Source of the DNA: Bog-756 sp052326605
GTDB lineage: Bacteria > Actinomycetota > Acidimicrobiia > Acidimicrobiales > RAAP-2
NCBI GenBank assembly: GCA_052326605.1
Contig: JBKQMB010000008.1
Coordinates: 62,001-126,000, forward strand
Direction of reading: 5' to 3'
Length of the DNA: 64,000 nt
This document shows, piece after piece, positions 1-8,821 of the stretch. The translations under genes were made by a program, and so were the position numbers. Numbering within the stretch: the first letter of the stretch is position 1; each line of letters begins with the position of its first letter. Under the pieces are notes generated by a model. It ran no database searches. It was not told where the DNA came from and saw only the letters and a program-made list of their open reading frames with translations.

Positions 1-539
1 TGACAGCCGACGGAGTCCGGCACCCCACCGACGTGCTGGTGTTCGCCACCGGGTTCTCCACCACCGACTTCCTCGGGCACATCCCGGTGACCGGTCGGGG
101 CGGGCGCACCCTGGCCGACGAGTGGAAGCACGGCGCCCACGCCTACCTCGGCACGGCCGTGCCGGGCTTCCCCAACTGCTACTTCCTCTACGGTCCCAAC
201 ACCAACCTCGGACACAACTCCATCCTGTTCATGGTGGAACGCCAGGTGAACCTGATCCTGCAGGCCCTGGCCGTCCAGACGGGGGCCGCCGTCGGGCGGA
301 TGGCCCCCCTGGTGGGTGTGGACGTCGACGCCTACCGGCGGGACGACCAGCGCACGCAACGACTGATGACCCGCACGGCCTGGGCGGCCAACTGCAGGAG
401 CTGGTACAAGACGGCCACCGGGCGGGTGACCAACAATTGGCCGACCTGGACAGTGCGCTACTGGTACGACACGCTGCGCCTCCGGCCTTCGGAGGTGGGC
501 CTGGTCGAGCCCGCCCCGGGGGTTCATGACCCCCCGTGA
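1..539 (+). CDS. Flavin-containing (Baeyer-Villiger type) monooxygenase, C-terminal part
   Basis: The reading frame is open from the window edge (first full codon at base 3), so the gene starts upstream. About 178 C-terminal residues are visible. The segment VLVFATGF is the conserved ATG-containing stretch that precedes the last FAD-contacting part of class B flavin monooxygenases, and YFLYGPNTNLGHNS matches the downstream conserved block of Baeyer-Villiger-like members. These enzymes use NADPH, FAD and O2 to oxygenate ketones or other soft nucleophiles; the substrate cannot be read from this fragment. The Rossmann GxGxxG motifs lie outside the window. The product is probably soluble and cytoplasmic. 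Confidence 0.85.
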   Translation, partial: TADGVRHPTDVLVFATGFSTTDFLGHIPVTGRGGRTLADEWKHGAHAYLGTAVPGFPNCYFLYGPNTNLGHNSILFMVERQVNLILQALAVQTGAAVGRMAPLVGVDVDAYRRDDQRTQRLMTRTAWAANCRSWYKTATGRVTNNWPTWTVRYWYDTLRLRPSEVGLVEPAPGVHDPP

Positions 540-553
540 CCGGCCGCGCTTGC

Positions 554-559
554 TACCGT
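554..559 (+). promoter_or_regulatory. Candidate -10 element of a leaderless promoter
   Basis: TACCGT lies 8 nt before the ATG at 568, with no Shine-Dalgarno in between. The same arrangement occurs before the genes at 55998 and 59397, which supports leaderless transcription. Confidence 0.4.
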
Positions 560-567
560 TTGTGGCC

Positions 568-2391
568 ATGGCTCGTAGCGGTCCGGTAGGACCCGGCTCC
601 GAACCTTCCCCCGCTGGCCGGGCGGGCACCTCTTCAGCCGAGGAGGGCCTACGCGCGCTCGGTTCGCTGACGGAAGGCGCCCAACCGACCACACCGTCGG
701 CGGGTGCCGTCGCGGGCCGGGAAGGGACCAACGGCCGGCGCCGGCGCTCCCGGCCCACGCAGACCTTCGACGAGTCGGGCCTGCGGTCGCTGGGAGACCA
801 GGTGAACCGGTCCAACGGATCACGGCGACATCGAACGCGCCGGCACCGGAAGACCAAGTGGATCCTGGGTTCGGTGGCCGTGCTGTTGCTGGTCGCCGTG
901 GGGGGCACCGCGGGCTACGGCTGGTACCTCAACCACGAGATCCACCGTTTCGACGTCCACGGCCTCACCGACGTCCCCACCGTCGGCGCCGACGCCGGTA
1001 CGGAGAACATCTTGATGGTCGGGTCCACCGACCGCTGCGCCCTCAAGGTGCAGAACGCCTCCTACGGGCTCTGTTCGCAGGGCGTCAACGGCGTGAACAG
1101 CGACGTGGTGATGATCCTGCACCTCGACCCGAACAAGCGCTCGGTGTCGATCCTCTCGATCCCCCGTGACCTCTTCGTCCCCAATGCCCGGACCACCGGG
1201 GCCAACAAGATCGACGCCGCCCTGTCCCAGGGACCGAGCCAGCTGGTGGCGGCCATCAACGAGGACCTGGGCATTCCCATCCAGCACTACGTGGTGCTCA
1301 ACTTCGACACCTTCGCCAACGTGGTCGACGCCCTGGGCGGTGTGAAGATGTACTTCCCCGAGCCCGTCTACGACGCCTACTCCGGGCTCAAGGTGCTCAC
1401 CCCGGGATGCCTCGACCTCGACGGGCTCCACGCCCTGCAGGTGGTGCGGGCCCGGCACCTCCAGTACAAGGGGCCCGGCATCACCACCCCGTATCCGGAG
1501 TACTGGCCCTCGGAGAACCTGAGCGACCTGGCCCGGATCCGGCGTGACCACGAGTTCCTCCGGGTGCTGGCCTCAGCGGTGGCGAAGAACGGCCTGTCCA
1601 ATCCGATCACCGACGAACAGCTGGTCAGTGGCGTCGCGCCCCAGCTCACCGTGGACAGCAAGTTCTCGACCTCGGACATGGTCAACCTGGTGCTCGACTT
1701 CCATTCGGTCAACGTGAACTCGGCGCCGCAGCTCACCCTTCCCGTGCAGGTGGACCAGTTCGGCTCGTACCAGTACCAGGGGGCCTCCTACGGCGACATC
1801 GAGTTCCCCGCATCCGCCCAGGACCAACAGGTCATCGACCAGTTCCTCGGGATCGATGCCAACACCGACTCCATGACCGGCCAGAAGCTACCCGCCCCGG
1901 CCGGCGTATCGGTCTCCGTGCTCAACGGAACCGGCGCCTACAACCAGGCCACCGACACGAAGACCGCCCTGCAGGCGCTCGGGTTCAACGTGGTCGGGAT
2001 CGGCGACTCCCCGCCGGTCGGCGCCGAAGCGGAGACGGTCGTGTACTACGCCCAGAAGACGCCCGCCGAAGAGGCCGCCGCCCAGGCCGTCGCTCGCTCG
2101 CTGTCCGGGGCCGTCATCACCGCCCTCGGCCCGACCACCGATGGCGCCCAGGTCACCGTGGTCACCGGGTCGCAGTTCACGGTCAACCCGCCCGCGGCGG
2201 CGTCCCCCACCACCTCCCCCGCCGCCGCCGCTCCCGGCACGAGCGCCGTGCCGTCGGCCACCACCTCGACCACGACGACGGGCTCCTCGTCCTCCTCCAG
2301 CTCCGCATTCCAGCCCCCGACCGCCGCCGTCACCCCGCTGCAGCCGTGGGACCCACGGTCGTGCACCCCCCAGGGCGGCGCAGGGACCTGA
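568..2391 (+). CDS. LytR-CpsA-Psr (LCP) family protein with LytR_C domain
   Basis: About 607 residues. A basic cytoplasmic N-terminus is followed by one membrane anchor around residues 98-120, an extracytoplasmic LCP domain around 140-370 (hallmarks NSDVVMILHLD and SIPRDL, with conserved Arg/Asp), a LytR_C domain around 447-534 (VSVLNGTG), and a Ser/Thr/Pro/Ala-rich tail. LCP proteins transfer undecaprenyl-linked glycans onto peptidoglycan; in actinobacteria they attach arabinogalactan-like or other secondary wall polymers. An in-frame ATG at 526 overlaps the previous gene. The start at 568 is preferred because a TACCGT box sits 8 nt upstream. It faces the pirin gene with a strong hairpin between them. 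Confidence 0.9.
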   Translation: MARSGPVGPGSEPSPAGRAGTSSAEEGLRALGSLTEGAQPTTPSAGAVAGREGTNGRRRRSRPTQTFDESGLRSLGDQVNRSNGSRRHRTRRHRKTKWILGSVAVLLLVAVGGTAGYGWYLNHEIHRFDVHGLTDVPTVGADAGTENILMVGSTDRCALKVQNASYGLCSQGVNGVNSDVVMILHLDPNKRSVSILSIPRDLFVPNARTTGANKIDAALSQGPSQLVAAINEDLGIPIQHYVVLNFDTFANVVDALGGVKMYFPEPVYDAYSGLKVLTPGCLDLDGLHALQVVRARHLQYKGPGITTPYPEYWPSENLSDLARIRRDHEFLRVLASAVAKNGLSNPITDEQLVSGVAPQLTVDSKFSTSDMVNLVLDFHSVNVNSAPQLTLPVQVDQFGSYQYQGASYGDIEFPASAQDQQVIDQFLGIDANTDSMTGQKLPAPAGVSVSVLNGTGAYNQATDTKTALQALGFNVVGIGDSPPVGAEAETVVYYAQKTPAEEAAAQAVARSLSGAVITALGPTTDGAQVTVVTGSQFTVNPPAAASPTTSPAAAAPGTSAVPSATTSTTTTGSSSSSSSAFQPPTAAVTPLQPWDPRSCTPQGGAGT

Positions 2392-2442
2392 ACACGGCGT
2401 CGCTCCTCTTCCTCCCCCCGTGCTCGCCGTCCGACCCCCGGC

Positions 2443-2464
2443 CGGCCGGCCCGAGGGCCGGCCG
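2443..2464. terminator. Hairpin between convergent genes
   Basis: A perfect 10-bp inverted repeat (CGGCCGGCCC and its complement, 2-nt spacer) sits between the LCP and pirin stop codons. It has no clear U-tract. It probably ends transcription in both directions. Confidence 0.5.
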
Positions 2465-2467
2465 AAC

Positions 2468-3433
2468 CTACGAGGAGACGTGGTCGGCGGGGATCGTTCC
2501 CAGCCTTCCGGCCTGGTAGTCCTCGAACGCCTGGGCGACCTCTTCCCTCGTGTTCATCACGAACGGACCGTACGCGTAGACGGGCTCGCGGATCGGCCGG
2601 CCGCCCAGCACCAGCACATCGAGCTCGGGCGTGCGCCCCTCCTGGATGGGGTCGGCGGCGATGGTGATCGAGTCGCCCTCCCCGAAGACGGCCAGTTGGC
2701 CCGTGCGAACCGGGCGCCGCTCCTCCCCCACCGTGCCCTTTCCTCCCAGCACGTAGACCAGGGCGTTGAACTCACGGCTCCAGGGCACGGCCACGGCAGC
2801 GCCCGGCGACAGGGTGGCGTGCACCATGGTCATCGGCGAGTGGGTCGAGCCCGGTCCGGCGTGGCCGTCCACCTCGCCGGCGATGACCCGCAGCAGGGCA
2901 CCCCCGTCCGGGGAGGACAAGAGGGCCACCTTGGCCGCCCCGATGTCCTGGTAGCGAGGGGCGATCAACTTGTCGACACTGGGCAGGTTGACCCAGAGCT
3001 GGATGCCGTGGAACAGCCCACCGGTCACCACCAGCTCCTCGGGAGGTGCCTCGATGTGGAGGATCCCCGCGCCCGCGGTCATCCACTGGGTGTCCCCGTT
3101 GGTGATCAGCCCGCCGCCGCCGATCGAGTCCTGGTGCCGGAAGGTCCCGTCGATCATGTAGGTGACCGTCTCGAACCCGCGGTGCGGATGCCAGGGCGTG
3201 CCCTTCGGCTCACCGGGGGCGTACTCCACCTCGCCCATCTGGTCCATGTGGATGAACGGATCGAGGTACCGCCGGTCCACCCCGGCAAAGGCCCGGCGCA
3301 CCGGAAACCCCTCGCCCTCCAGTCCGGCCGGGGCGGTGGTCACGCCCACCACCGGCCGTCCCGTGGCCGCCGCGTCACCGGGACCGGAGACCTTGGGCAG
3401 TGCACTGACATCCGCAACGGTTACTGCCGGCAT
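2468..3433 (-). CDS. Pirin family protein (bicupin)
   Basis: 321 residues, the usual pirin length. The N-terminal cupin carries the metal-binding pattern HPH at residues 82-84 and HIE at 126-128, with the H-x-H...H-x-E spacing of iron-binding pirins. A second cupin-like half follows. Family members are non-haem iron proteins with roles ranging from quercetinase activity to redox-dependent transcription regulation, so the specific role is open. The start ATG at 3433 has a good ribosome site (GGGAGGT) just upstream. The reading frame stays open far upstream to 4822, but that extension is antisense to the RodZ-like gene and is not coding. Confidence 0.9.
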   Translation of the reverse strand: MPAVTVADVSALPKVSGPGDAAATGRPVVGVTTAPAGLEGEGFPVRRAFAGVDRRYLDPFIHMDQMGEVEYAPGEPKGTPWHPHRGFETVTYMIDGTFRHQDSIGGGGLITNGDTQWMTAGAGILHIEAPPEELVVTGGLFHGIQLWVNLPSVDKLIAPRYQDIGAAKVALLSSPDGGALLRVIAGEVDGHAGPGSTHSPMTMVHATLSPGAAVAVPWSREFNALVYVLGGKGTVGEERRPVRTGQLAVFGEGDSITIAADPIQEGRTPELDVLVLGGRPIREPVYAYGPFVMNTREEVAQAFEDYQAGRLGTIPADHVSS

Positions 3434-3510
3434 CGCCGACCTCCCGAATATCTCAGGTCGCCACCTCGCACGATGCTGCCACGTGGCCGGCCTCTCACCC
3501 TTCAACACTA

Positions 3511-3524
3511 GTTGCGTTCGCAAC
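3511..3524. promoter_or_regulatory. Palindrome in the pirin promoter region
   Basis: GTTGCG-TT-CGCAAC is a 6-bp inverted repeat with a 2-nt spacer, about 80 bp upstream of the pirin start. It looks like a repressor operator. No regulator gene is adjacent, so the binding protein is unknown. Confidence 0.35.
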
Positions 3525-3652
3525 ATTCCGGTCACCCGCGGTTGTCCTGGGGCCGCGAGCGGCCGGCCGGCGCTTAGGTTGTAGGTCGTTTGTGCCGAAT
3601 TGTATGAAGCAACAGGTACTGTTATCCGGGGGGACGAGTCAGGAGAAGCCAG

Positions 3653-4717
3653 GTGATCCGGCCACGCGGGGCTACCACCCGCCAGCGCGACGACCAACGG
3701 GAGCAATCGGACACCTCCGTCGAGGAGATCGGCCGACTCCTCCGCGACACGCGGGAGGTGCGCGGGCTCGACCTGCTGGCCGTCCACGACCGCCTCAGCC
3801 GTCCCATCACCCAGATCGAGGCTCTGGAGAACGGCGACCTGGCCAGACTGCCCGACCAGGCCCTGGCCATCTCCACGCTGCGCCGCTACGCCACATTCCT
3901 CGGGCTCGACGGGGATGCCCTGGCGCTCCAGATGATCGATGCCTGGTCCACCATGCCGAAGTCGCCGGCCGGCGCACCGGACCAGGGGGCGGTGTTGACG
4001 AACTTGGTCGCCGCGGTGACGACCGGCCCCGACCATCTCCGGGCCTTCACCCAGACCGGAAAGGTCCCCAAGGTCGGCGGGAGATCGAACTCGGCTGCCG
4101 GCGGGGTGGTGGCCACCGGACCCCCCACGGGCACGTTCCCCGTCGTCCCGCGGAGCGAGATCCGTCAGAGCAAGCGGGCCGTGGCCAGGGCCCGGCGGCG
4201 CATGCGGGCACCGACCTCCCTGAAGGTGTTGACCTGGACGGCTGCCACGCTGCTCCTGGCGGTGGTCGTCGGGTTCGGCATCCAGCAGTGGCGCCCCCAG
4301 TGGCTGGCCAGCTCCCACATTCTGCGGGTGGTCCCACCCAACGGCGCCCCGGCGACGACTCCGGCGACGACTCCGGCGACGACTCCGGCGACCCACAGCC
4401 ACCAGACGACCGCGGTCGCCCCGGGTCCTTCGATACCCAACGGGTCCTCCTACACGGTCGACACCAGCCACTTCACCGTCGACGTCGCCACGTCGGGGCC
4501 GTGCTGGGTGCAGATCACGAGCTCCAGCTCGGCCACCCCGCTGGTCAGCGGCGTCCAGCCGGCGGGCAAGCTGCTCTCCTTCCCCGCCACCGGGACGATG
4601 ACGGTGCAGGTCGGGTCGTCGAAGGTCATCGTCGGCGTCGCCATCAAGGGCAAGAATGCCTTCGTGACCACGCCGAGATCCGCCCCCTACACCTACGTGT
4701 TCGCACCGGTCGGGTAG
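3653..4717 (+). CDS. RodZ-like helix-turn-helix membrane protein
   Basis: 354 residues, GTG start with AGGAG ten bases upstream. Layout: an N-terminal Cro/C1-type HTH around residues 22-88 (SVEEIGRLLRDTRE...), a basic stretch, one membrane helix around 191-212, a Thr/Pro linker with three ATTP repeats around 233-246, and a C-terminal beta-rich DUF4115 domain around 262-350. This is the architecture of RodZ, which ties the MreB cytoskeleton to the wall elongation machinery. No mreB is in the window, so a cell-shape role is inferred. The DNA encoding the linker is a 12-bp tandem repeat. Confidence 0.8.
   Translation: MIRPRGATTRQRDDQREQSDTSVEEIGRLLRDTREVRGLDLLAVHDRLSRPITQIEALENGDLARLPDQALAISTLRRYATFLGLDGDALALQMIDAWSTMPKSPAGAPDQGAVLTNLVAAVTTGPDHLRAFTQTGKVPKVGGRSNSAAGGVVATGPPTGTFPVVPRSEIRQSKRAVARARRRMRAPTSLKVLTWTAATLLLAVVVGFGIQQWRPQWLASSHILRVVPPNGAPATTPATTPATTPATHSHQTTAVAPGPSIPNGSSYTVDTSHFTVDVATSGPCWVQITSSSSATPLVSGVQPAGKLLSFPATGTMTVQVGSSKVIVGVAIKGKNAFVTTPRSAPYTYVFAPVG
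4349..4392 (+). repeat. 12-bp tandem repeat inside the RodZ-like gene
   Basis: CCGGCGACGACT is repeated three full times plus a partial copy. It encodes Ala-Thr-Thr-Pro units in the periplasmic-side linker and is a likely site of length variation. Confidence 0.9.
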
Positions 4718-4865
4718 GAGGGGCCCGGACGGGAGCGGGTCCGGCGGTTCCCGGGAGTCCCGCGGAGCCAGGAGGTAGCGTGGCGGCAGCACGTCGACAC
4801 GGAGGGTGAGGGATGGAGCCATCGGCAGGTGCGTTCAGTCCGCGGCCGCGACGGGATGCCTTTCG

Positions 4866-6260
4866 ATGATCGAGGACCTGCTGGTCGACATCGTGGGGGC
4901 GGCCCAGGTCGACACCGGATCCGCCATCAACGCGGACGACACCCATGACGAGGCCCTCGGTGCGCTCCCCGGCCGGCCCCTCGCAGTGGTTCGGCCCGGA
5001 TCGACCGCCGAAGTGGCGGAGATCGTGCGGGCGGCCGCGGCCCACGGCGTGCCCCTGACCCCACGCGGCTCGGGGACCGGGCTCTCGGGCGCCTCCACCC
5101 CGGTGGACGGCGGGCTGGTTGTGTCGTTCGAGCGGATGGACCGCATCCTCGAGATCGACACCGACAACCATGTGGCGGTGGTCCAGCCCGGTGTGACCCT
5201 CGTCGAGCTCGACGCGGCGCTCCTCCCCCACCGGCTGATCTACCCGGTGTTCCCCGGCGAGCAGTCGGCCAGCCTTGGCGGCAACGTGGCCACCAACGCC
5301 GGTGGGATGCGGGCGGTCAAGTACGGGGTCACCCGCCACCACGTCCTGGGCATCGAGGCCGTGCTCGGCACGGGCGAGGTGATCCGGGCCGGTGGCAAGT
5401 TCGTGAAGGCGACCAGCGGCTACGACCTGACCCAGCTGGTGATCGGGTCGGAAGGGACGCTGGCACTGGTCACCGAGGCCACGCTCCGGCTGCATCCCCG
5501 TCCCGAGCACCACTCGACGGTGATAGCCCCGTTCGCCACCGTCCGCGAGATCGCCTCTGCCGTCCCTCCCATCGTGGTCAGCGGCATCGGGCCCCTGTTG
5601 GTGGAGTACATCGACCTGCTGTCGATGGCGGGGATCACCGGCAATGCCGGCATCGACCTGGGGATCCCCGAGGACGTCCGGTCCCAGGCGCTGGCCTACC
5701 TGGTGATCGTCCTCGAGCACCACGACGCCACCCGCCTCGAGGAGGACACCCAGGCGCTGGCCGAGCAACTCACCGGGCTGGGCGCGCTCGACGTGTACGT
5801 GCTGCCGACCCACGCCGGCACCCAGATGATCGAGGCCCGTGAGCGGGCATTCTGGGCGGCCAAGGCAAGTGGTGCCGACGACATCGTGGACGTGGTGGTG
5901 CCGCGGGCCTCGATACCGGACTACCTGGACACGGTCGCCGTCCTGGCGACCGCCACCTCCTCCCTCGTCGTCGGATGCGGCCACGCCGGTGACGGCAATG
6001 TCCACCTGTCGGTGTGGCAGTCCGACCCGGCCGTGCGCAACCGGCTCCTCCACGACATCGTCGCCGCCGGCGTGTCGCTCGGTGGTGCCGTCTCCGGCGA
6101 GCATGGGATCGGCACGCTCAAGCGGCCCTACCTTGCCGAGCTCGAGGATCCTGCAAAACTCGAGCTGATGCGCCGCATCAAGGCGGCGTTCGATCCCTAC
6201 GGCATCCTCAATCCGGGCACCATCTTCGACCCGGCAACAGCACAGGGAGGCCCCCGGTGA
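4866..6260 (+). CDS. FAD-linked 2-hydroxyacid oxidase/dehydrogenase (GlcD family)
   Basis: 464 residues from the ATG at 4866; a GTG at 4806 would add 20 unconserved residues. An N-terminal FAD_binding_4 (PCMH) domain, around 37-175, holds RGSGTGLSGAS and GGNVATNAGG. The C-terminal FAD-oxidase_C domain, around 215-455, carries GHAGDGNVH (around 370) and SGEHGIGTLK (around 410), whose His residues belong to the active site in this family. Members oxidise glycolate, D-lactate or other 2-hydroxyacids to 2-oxoacids. The stop overlaps the start of the ThDP enzyme (GTGA), so the two are translationally coupled and the oxoacid product may feed that enzyme. No GlcE/GlcF partners are adjacent. Confidence 0.88.
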   Translation: MIEDLLVDIVGAAQVDTGSAINADDTHDEALGALPGRPLAVVRPGSTAEVAEIVRAAAAHGVPLTPRGSGTGLSGASTPVDGGLVVSFERMDRILEIDTDNHVAVVQPGVTLVELDAALLPHRLIYPVFPGEQSASLGGNVATNAGGMRAVKYGVTRHHVLGIEAVLGTGEVIRAGGKFVKATSGYDLTQLVIGSEGTLALVTEATLRLHPRPEHHSTVIAPFATVREIASAVPPIVVSGIGPLLVEYIDLLSMAGITGNAGIDLGIPEDVRSQALAYLVIVLEHHDATRLEEDTQALAEQLTGLGALDVYVLPTHAGTQMIEARERAFWAAKASGADDIVDVVVPRASIPDYLDTVAVLATATSSLVVGCGHAGDGNVHLSVWQSDPAVRNRLLHDIVAAGVSLGGAVSGEHGIGTLKRPYLAELEDPAKLELMRRIKAAFDPYGILNPGTIFDPATAQGGPR

Positions 6261-7831
6261 ACGGAGCCCAGGCACTCATCCGGACCCTCGTCGACCACGG
6301 GGTCGACACCTGCTTCACCAATCCGGGAACCTCCGAGATGCACTTCGTCGCCGCCCTCGACGACGTTCCGGCCATGCACGGCGTGCTGGCCCTCTTCGAA
6401 GGGGTGGCGACCGGGGCAGCGGACGGATATGCCCGGCTCACCGGCCGGCCGGCGGCCACCCTTCTCCATCTGGGGCCCGGGCTCGGCAACGGCCTGGCCA
6501 ACCTGCACAACGCGCGTCGCGCCCACAGCCCGGTGCTCAACATCGTCGGCGACCACGCCATCACCCATCGCCCCTACGACGCCCAGCTGCAGTCCGACAT
6601 CGCCACCGTGGCCCGCAACGTGTCGACGTTCGTCCACTCGTCCGAATCGACGGCCGAGCTGAGCAGTGACGCCCTGGCGGCGCTGGGTGCGGCCATCGGG
6701 CCCCCCGGCTCGGTGGCCACGCTGATCGTGCCTGCCGACGTGTCGTGGATGGACGGGGGAGTGGCCATCTCCGGTACCGGTGCTGCGGTCCGGCCGTCCG
6801 GCACCGGTGGGACGGCGCCGGACGAGGGCGTGCTCGCCGCTGCGGCAGCAGCACTCCGATCAGGTGAGCCGGCAGCCATCATGATCGGTGGGCGGGCGTG
6901 CACCGGGAAGGCGCTCGAAACCGTGGCGGACATCGCCGCCGCCACAGGCGCCAAGCTGCTCGCCGAGACGTTCCCCGCCCGGCTCGAGCGCGGCGCCGGC
7001 CGGCCACAGGTGGAGCGGTTGGGTTACCTGGCGGAGTTCGCCACCATGCAGCTCGAAGGCATCGCCCACCTGGTGCTGGTGGACGCCAGGTCACCTGTCT
7101 CCTTCTTCGCCTACCCGGGCAAGCCGAGCGACCTGGTCCCCGACGGGTGCGCCGTCCACCGGGTGGCAGCGGCCGGCGACGACATCGACGCGGCCGTGGC
7201 CGGGCTGGCCGCCCTGACCGAGGTGCCCGAGGGGGTGGCGCCCCGGCAGGCGGCCGCCGTCCCCGAGGCCCCCACCGGGGCGCTCACCTCGCAGACGCTG
7301 TCCCAGGCGCTCGGTGGCCTGCTGCCCGAAGGCGCCATCGTGTCCGACGAGGGGAACACCGCCGGCATCTTCGCCGCCGGCGCGACCGCCGGAGCACCAC
7401 CCCACGACTGGCTCACCCTGACCGGTGGCGCCATCGGGCAGGGCCTTCCGGTGGCGGTCGGTGCCGCGGTCGGTGCCCCGGGCCGCCGGGTGGTGTCGCT
7501 CGAGGCCGACGGGAGCGCTCTGTACACGATGCAGGCCTGGTGGACGATGGCCCGGGAGGGTCTCGATGTCACCACGGTGCTGCTCAACAACCACTCCTAC
7601 GCAGTGCTCAACATGGAGCTCGACCGGGTCGGCGCCGAAACGCCTGGGCCCCGCGCCCGGGAGATGCTCGACCTCCGGCGGCCGACCATCGACTTCGTCC
7701 ACCTGGCCAAGGGGCTCGGCCTCCATGCGGCCCGGGCCGAGACGGCCGAGGAGTTCACCGACGAGCTGGCCCGGGCCCTCGCCACCCCGGGACCGAATGT
7801 AGTGGAGGCCATCGTCCCCTCGCTGATGTGA
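6257..7831 (+). CDS. Thiamine-diphosphate-dependent enzyme, acetolactate synthase large-subunit-like (IlvX type)
   Basis: 524 residues, GTG start overlapping the upstream stop by 4 nt. The N-terminal PYR domain has the conserved cofactor-activating Glu near residue 48 (LFEGVATGAADGYA). The C-terminal PP domain has the Mg/ThDP motif near 415-445, written EADGSALYT...LLNN, with ADG where many family members have GDG. Length and motifs resemble the short acetolactate-synthase-like proteins called IlvX in mycobacteria, and also benzoylformate decarboxylase. No small regulatory subunit or ilvC is nearby, so branched-chain biosynthesis is unlikely. A 2-oxoacid decarboxylase or carboligase acting after the coupled FAD oxidase is inferred. 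Confidence 0.82.
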   Translation: MNGAQALIRTLVDHGVDTCFTNPGTSEMHFVAALDDVPAMHGVLALFEGVATGAADGYARLTGRPAATLLHLGPGLGNGLANLHNARRAHSPVLNIVGDHAITHRPYDAQLQSDIATVARNVSTFVHSSESTAELSSDALAALGAAIGPPGSVATLIVPADVSWMDGGVAISGTGAAVRPSGTGGTAPDEGVLAAAAAALRSGEPAAIMIGGRACTGKALETVADIAAATGAKLLAETFPARLERGAGRPQVERLGYLAEFATMQLEGIAHLVLVDARSPVSFFAYPGKPSDLVPDGCAVHRVAAAGDDIDAAVAGLAALTEVPEGVAPRQAAAVPEAPTGALTSQTLSQALGGLLPEGAIVSDEGNTAGIFAAGATAGAPPHDWLTLTGGAIGQGLPVAVGAAVGAPGRRVVSLEADGSALYTMQAWWTMAREGLDVTTVLLNNHSYAVLNMELDRVGAETPGPRAREMLDLRRPTIDFVHLAKGLGLHAARAETAEEFTDELARALATPGPNVVEAIVPSLM

Positions 7832-7833
7832 GC

Positions 7834-7850
7834 CCGCGGCCACGCCGCGG
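7834..7850. terminator. Hairpin between convergent genes
   Basis: CCGCGGC-CAC-GCCGCGG is a perfect 7-bp stem with a 3-nt loop in the 36-bp gap between the ThDP enzyme and the convergent DUF427 gene. It has no clear U-tract. Confidence 0.4.
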
Positions 7851-7867
7851 CCCGGCGACGGGTCCCC

Positions 7868-8635
7868 TCAGTCGAAGAAGTGGGTCTTCGGGCGCTCTTG
7901 CAGCACACCGTCGACGAAGACGTCGGTCCGCTCGCCGTAGAACGACACCAGTCCGGCGATCGGCAGCAGCTGGCGGGTCGGGAAGTCGTAGCTCCAGGCC
8001 AGGTCGGCATGGGTGGTGCCGTTCACCACCACCGACCAGTAGCCACTGGTCGTGCCCTTGTACGGGCACCGGGTCACGGTGGCGGTGGGGACCAGGTGCC
8101 CGAACCGGACCTCGGTCCGGTTGAGGTAGTACCGGGTGGGAAGGCCGGTCTCGAACACCATGATCGGCGAGGACGACTCGGCCAGGACCACACCGGCGAG
8201 CTCGACCCTGACGGTGCGGGTCGAACGGAGGGCGTCCACCCGGGCATAGGGATTGCGGGGGTGGACGAAGACCTCCTCGTCCTCCTCGAACCAGTGGTCC
8301 AGGGCCTCCCACTCGAACCGGAAGGTGTCGGCCAGCTCGCTCCTCGCCGCCTCGACCACCAGCCGGGCGGCTGTTGCCACCCGCCGGGGCCCGGTGGCCA
8401 ACGAGTAGAGCCGGACTGTCCCGCGGGGCGTCTCCTCCGTCTCGCCGCCGGCCACCAAGAGGTCCTCACGGACGTCCGGGCGGGGAATGTAGAACTGCGG
8501 GTAGTTCGCCCACTCCCACACGTACAGGGCGCGTGTGGTGTCGAGGACGACCTCGCCGTCGTGGACCGCACGGACCCGCCTGGGTACCGGCTCCACGTGG
8601 TCGAGGCGGGTGATCATCTTCGGGTAGTCGCTCAT
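7868..8635 (-). CDS. Tandem DUF427 domain protein
   Basis: 255 residues containing two DUF427 units, roughly residues 10-120 and 155-245. The second includes CPYKGTTSGYWSV, the family signature (CPYKG). DUF427 proteins are small soluble beta-rich proteins of unknown biochemical role that are common in actinobacteria. The start at 8635 has AGGGGGG a few bases upstream. The long upstream extension of this frame, to 9520, is antisense to the VOC gene and is not coding. There is no operon partner: it converges on the ThDP enzyme and diverges from the VOC gene. Confidence 0.85.
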   Translation of the reverse strand: MSDYPKMITRLDHVEPVPRRVRAVHDGEVVLDTTRALYVWEWANYPQFYIPRPDVREDLLVAGGETEETPRGTVRLYSLATGPRRVATAARLVVEAARSELADTFRFEWEALDHWFEEDEEVFVHPRNPYARVDALRSTRTVRVELAGVVLAESSSPIMVFETGLPTRYYLNRTEVRFGHLVPTATVTRCPYKGTTSGYWSVVVNGTTHADLAWSYDFPTRQLLPIAGLVSFYGERTDVFVDGVLQERPKTHFFD

Positions 8636-8794
8636 TATCCCCCCTGTTGCTGATTCGAGGTCCTGGTACTCCCCCATCCGTACCACCTCAGCGCCGTGCC
8701 TACACCCGACTCGGGCGGGCGACCCTGCCGCGTCGTCAGGCCCTCCGGCCCGGGGAGCGGCGCCGGTCCCCTCGAAGCGGGGGCCGAAGCGCTC

Positions 8795-8800
8795 TATAGT
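8795..8800 (+). promoter_or_regulatory. Candidate -10 box for the VOC gene
   Basis: TATAGT lies 22 nt before the VOC start codon and is followed by a strong ribosome site (CAGGAGGTG), a standard leadered promoter layout. Confidence 0.45.
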
Positions 8801-8821
8801 CCGTCCCAGGAGGTGCACGCC

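Noticed and set aside
4349..4392. Short regular repeats that could suggest a CRISPR-like array
   Set aside because: The units are contiguous 12-mers without spacers and encode a protein linker. The same holds for the repeats at 11589 and 24610. No cas genes are present.
3434..4822. Long minus-strand extension of the pirin frame (apparent 784-residue protein)
   Set aside because: It is entirely antisense to the RodZ-like gene, low complexity, and upstream of a good ribosome site and start for pirin. High-GC DNA commonly leaves antisense frames open.
4644..6275. 543-residue minus-strand open frame
   Set aside because: His/Arg/Gly-rich shadow of the FAD oxidase gene with no recognisable motif.
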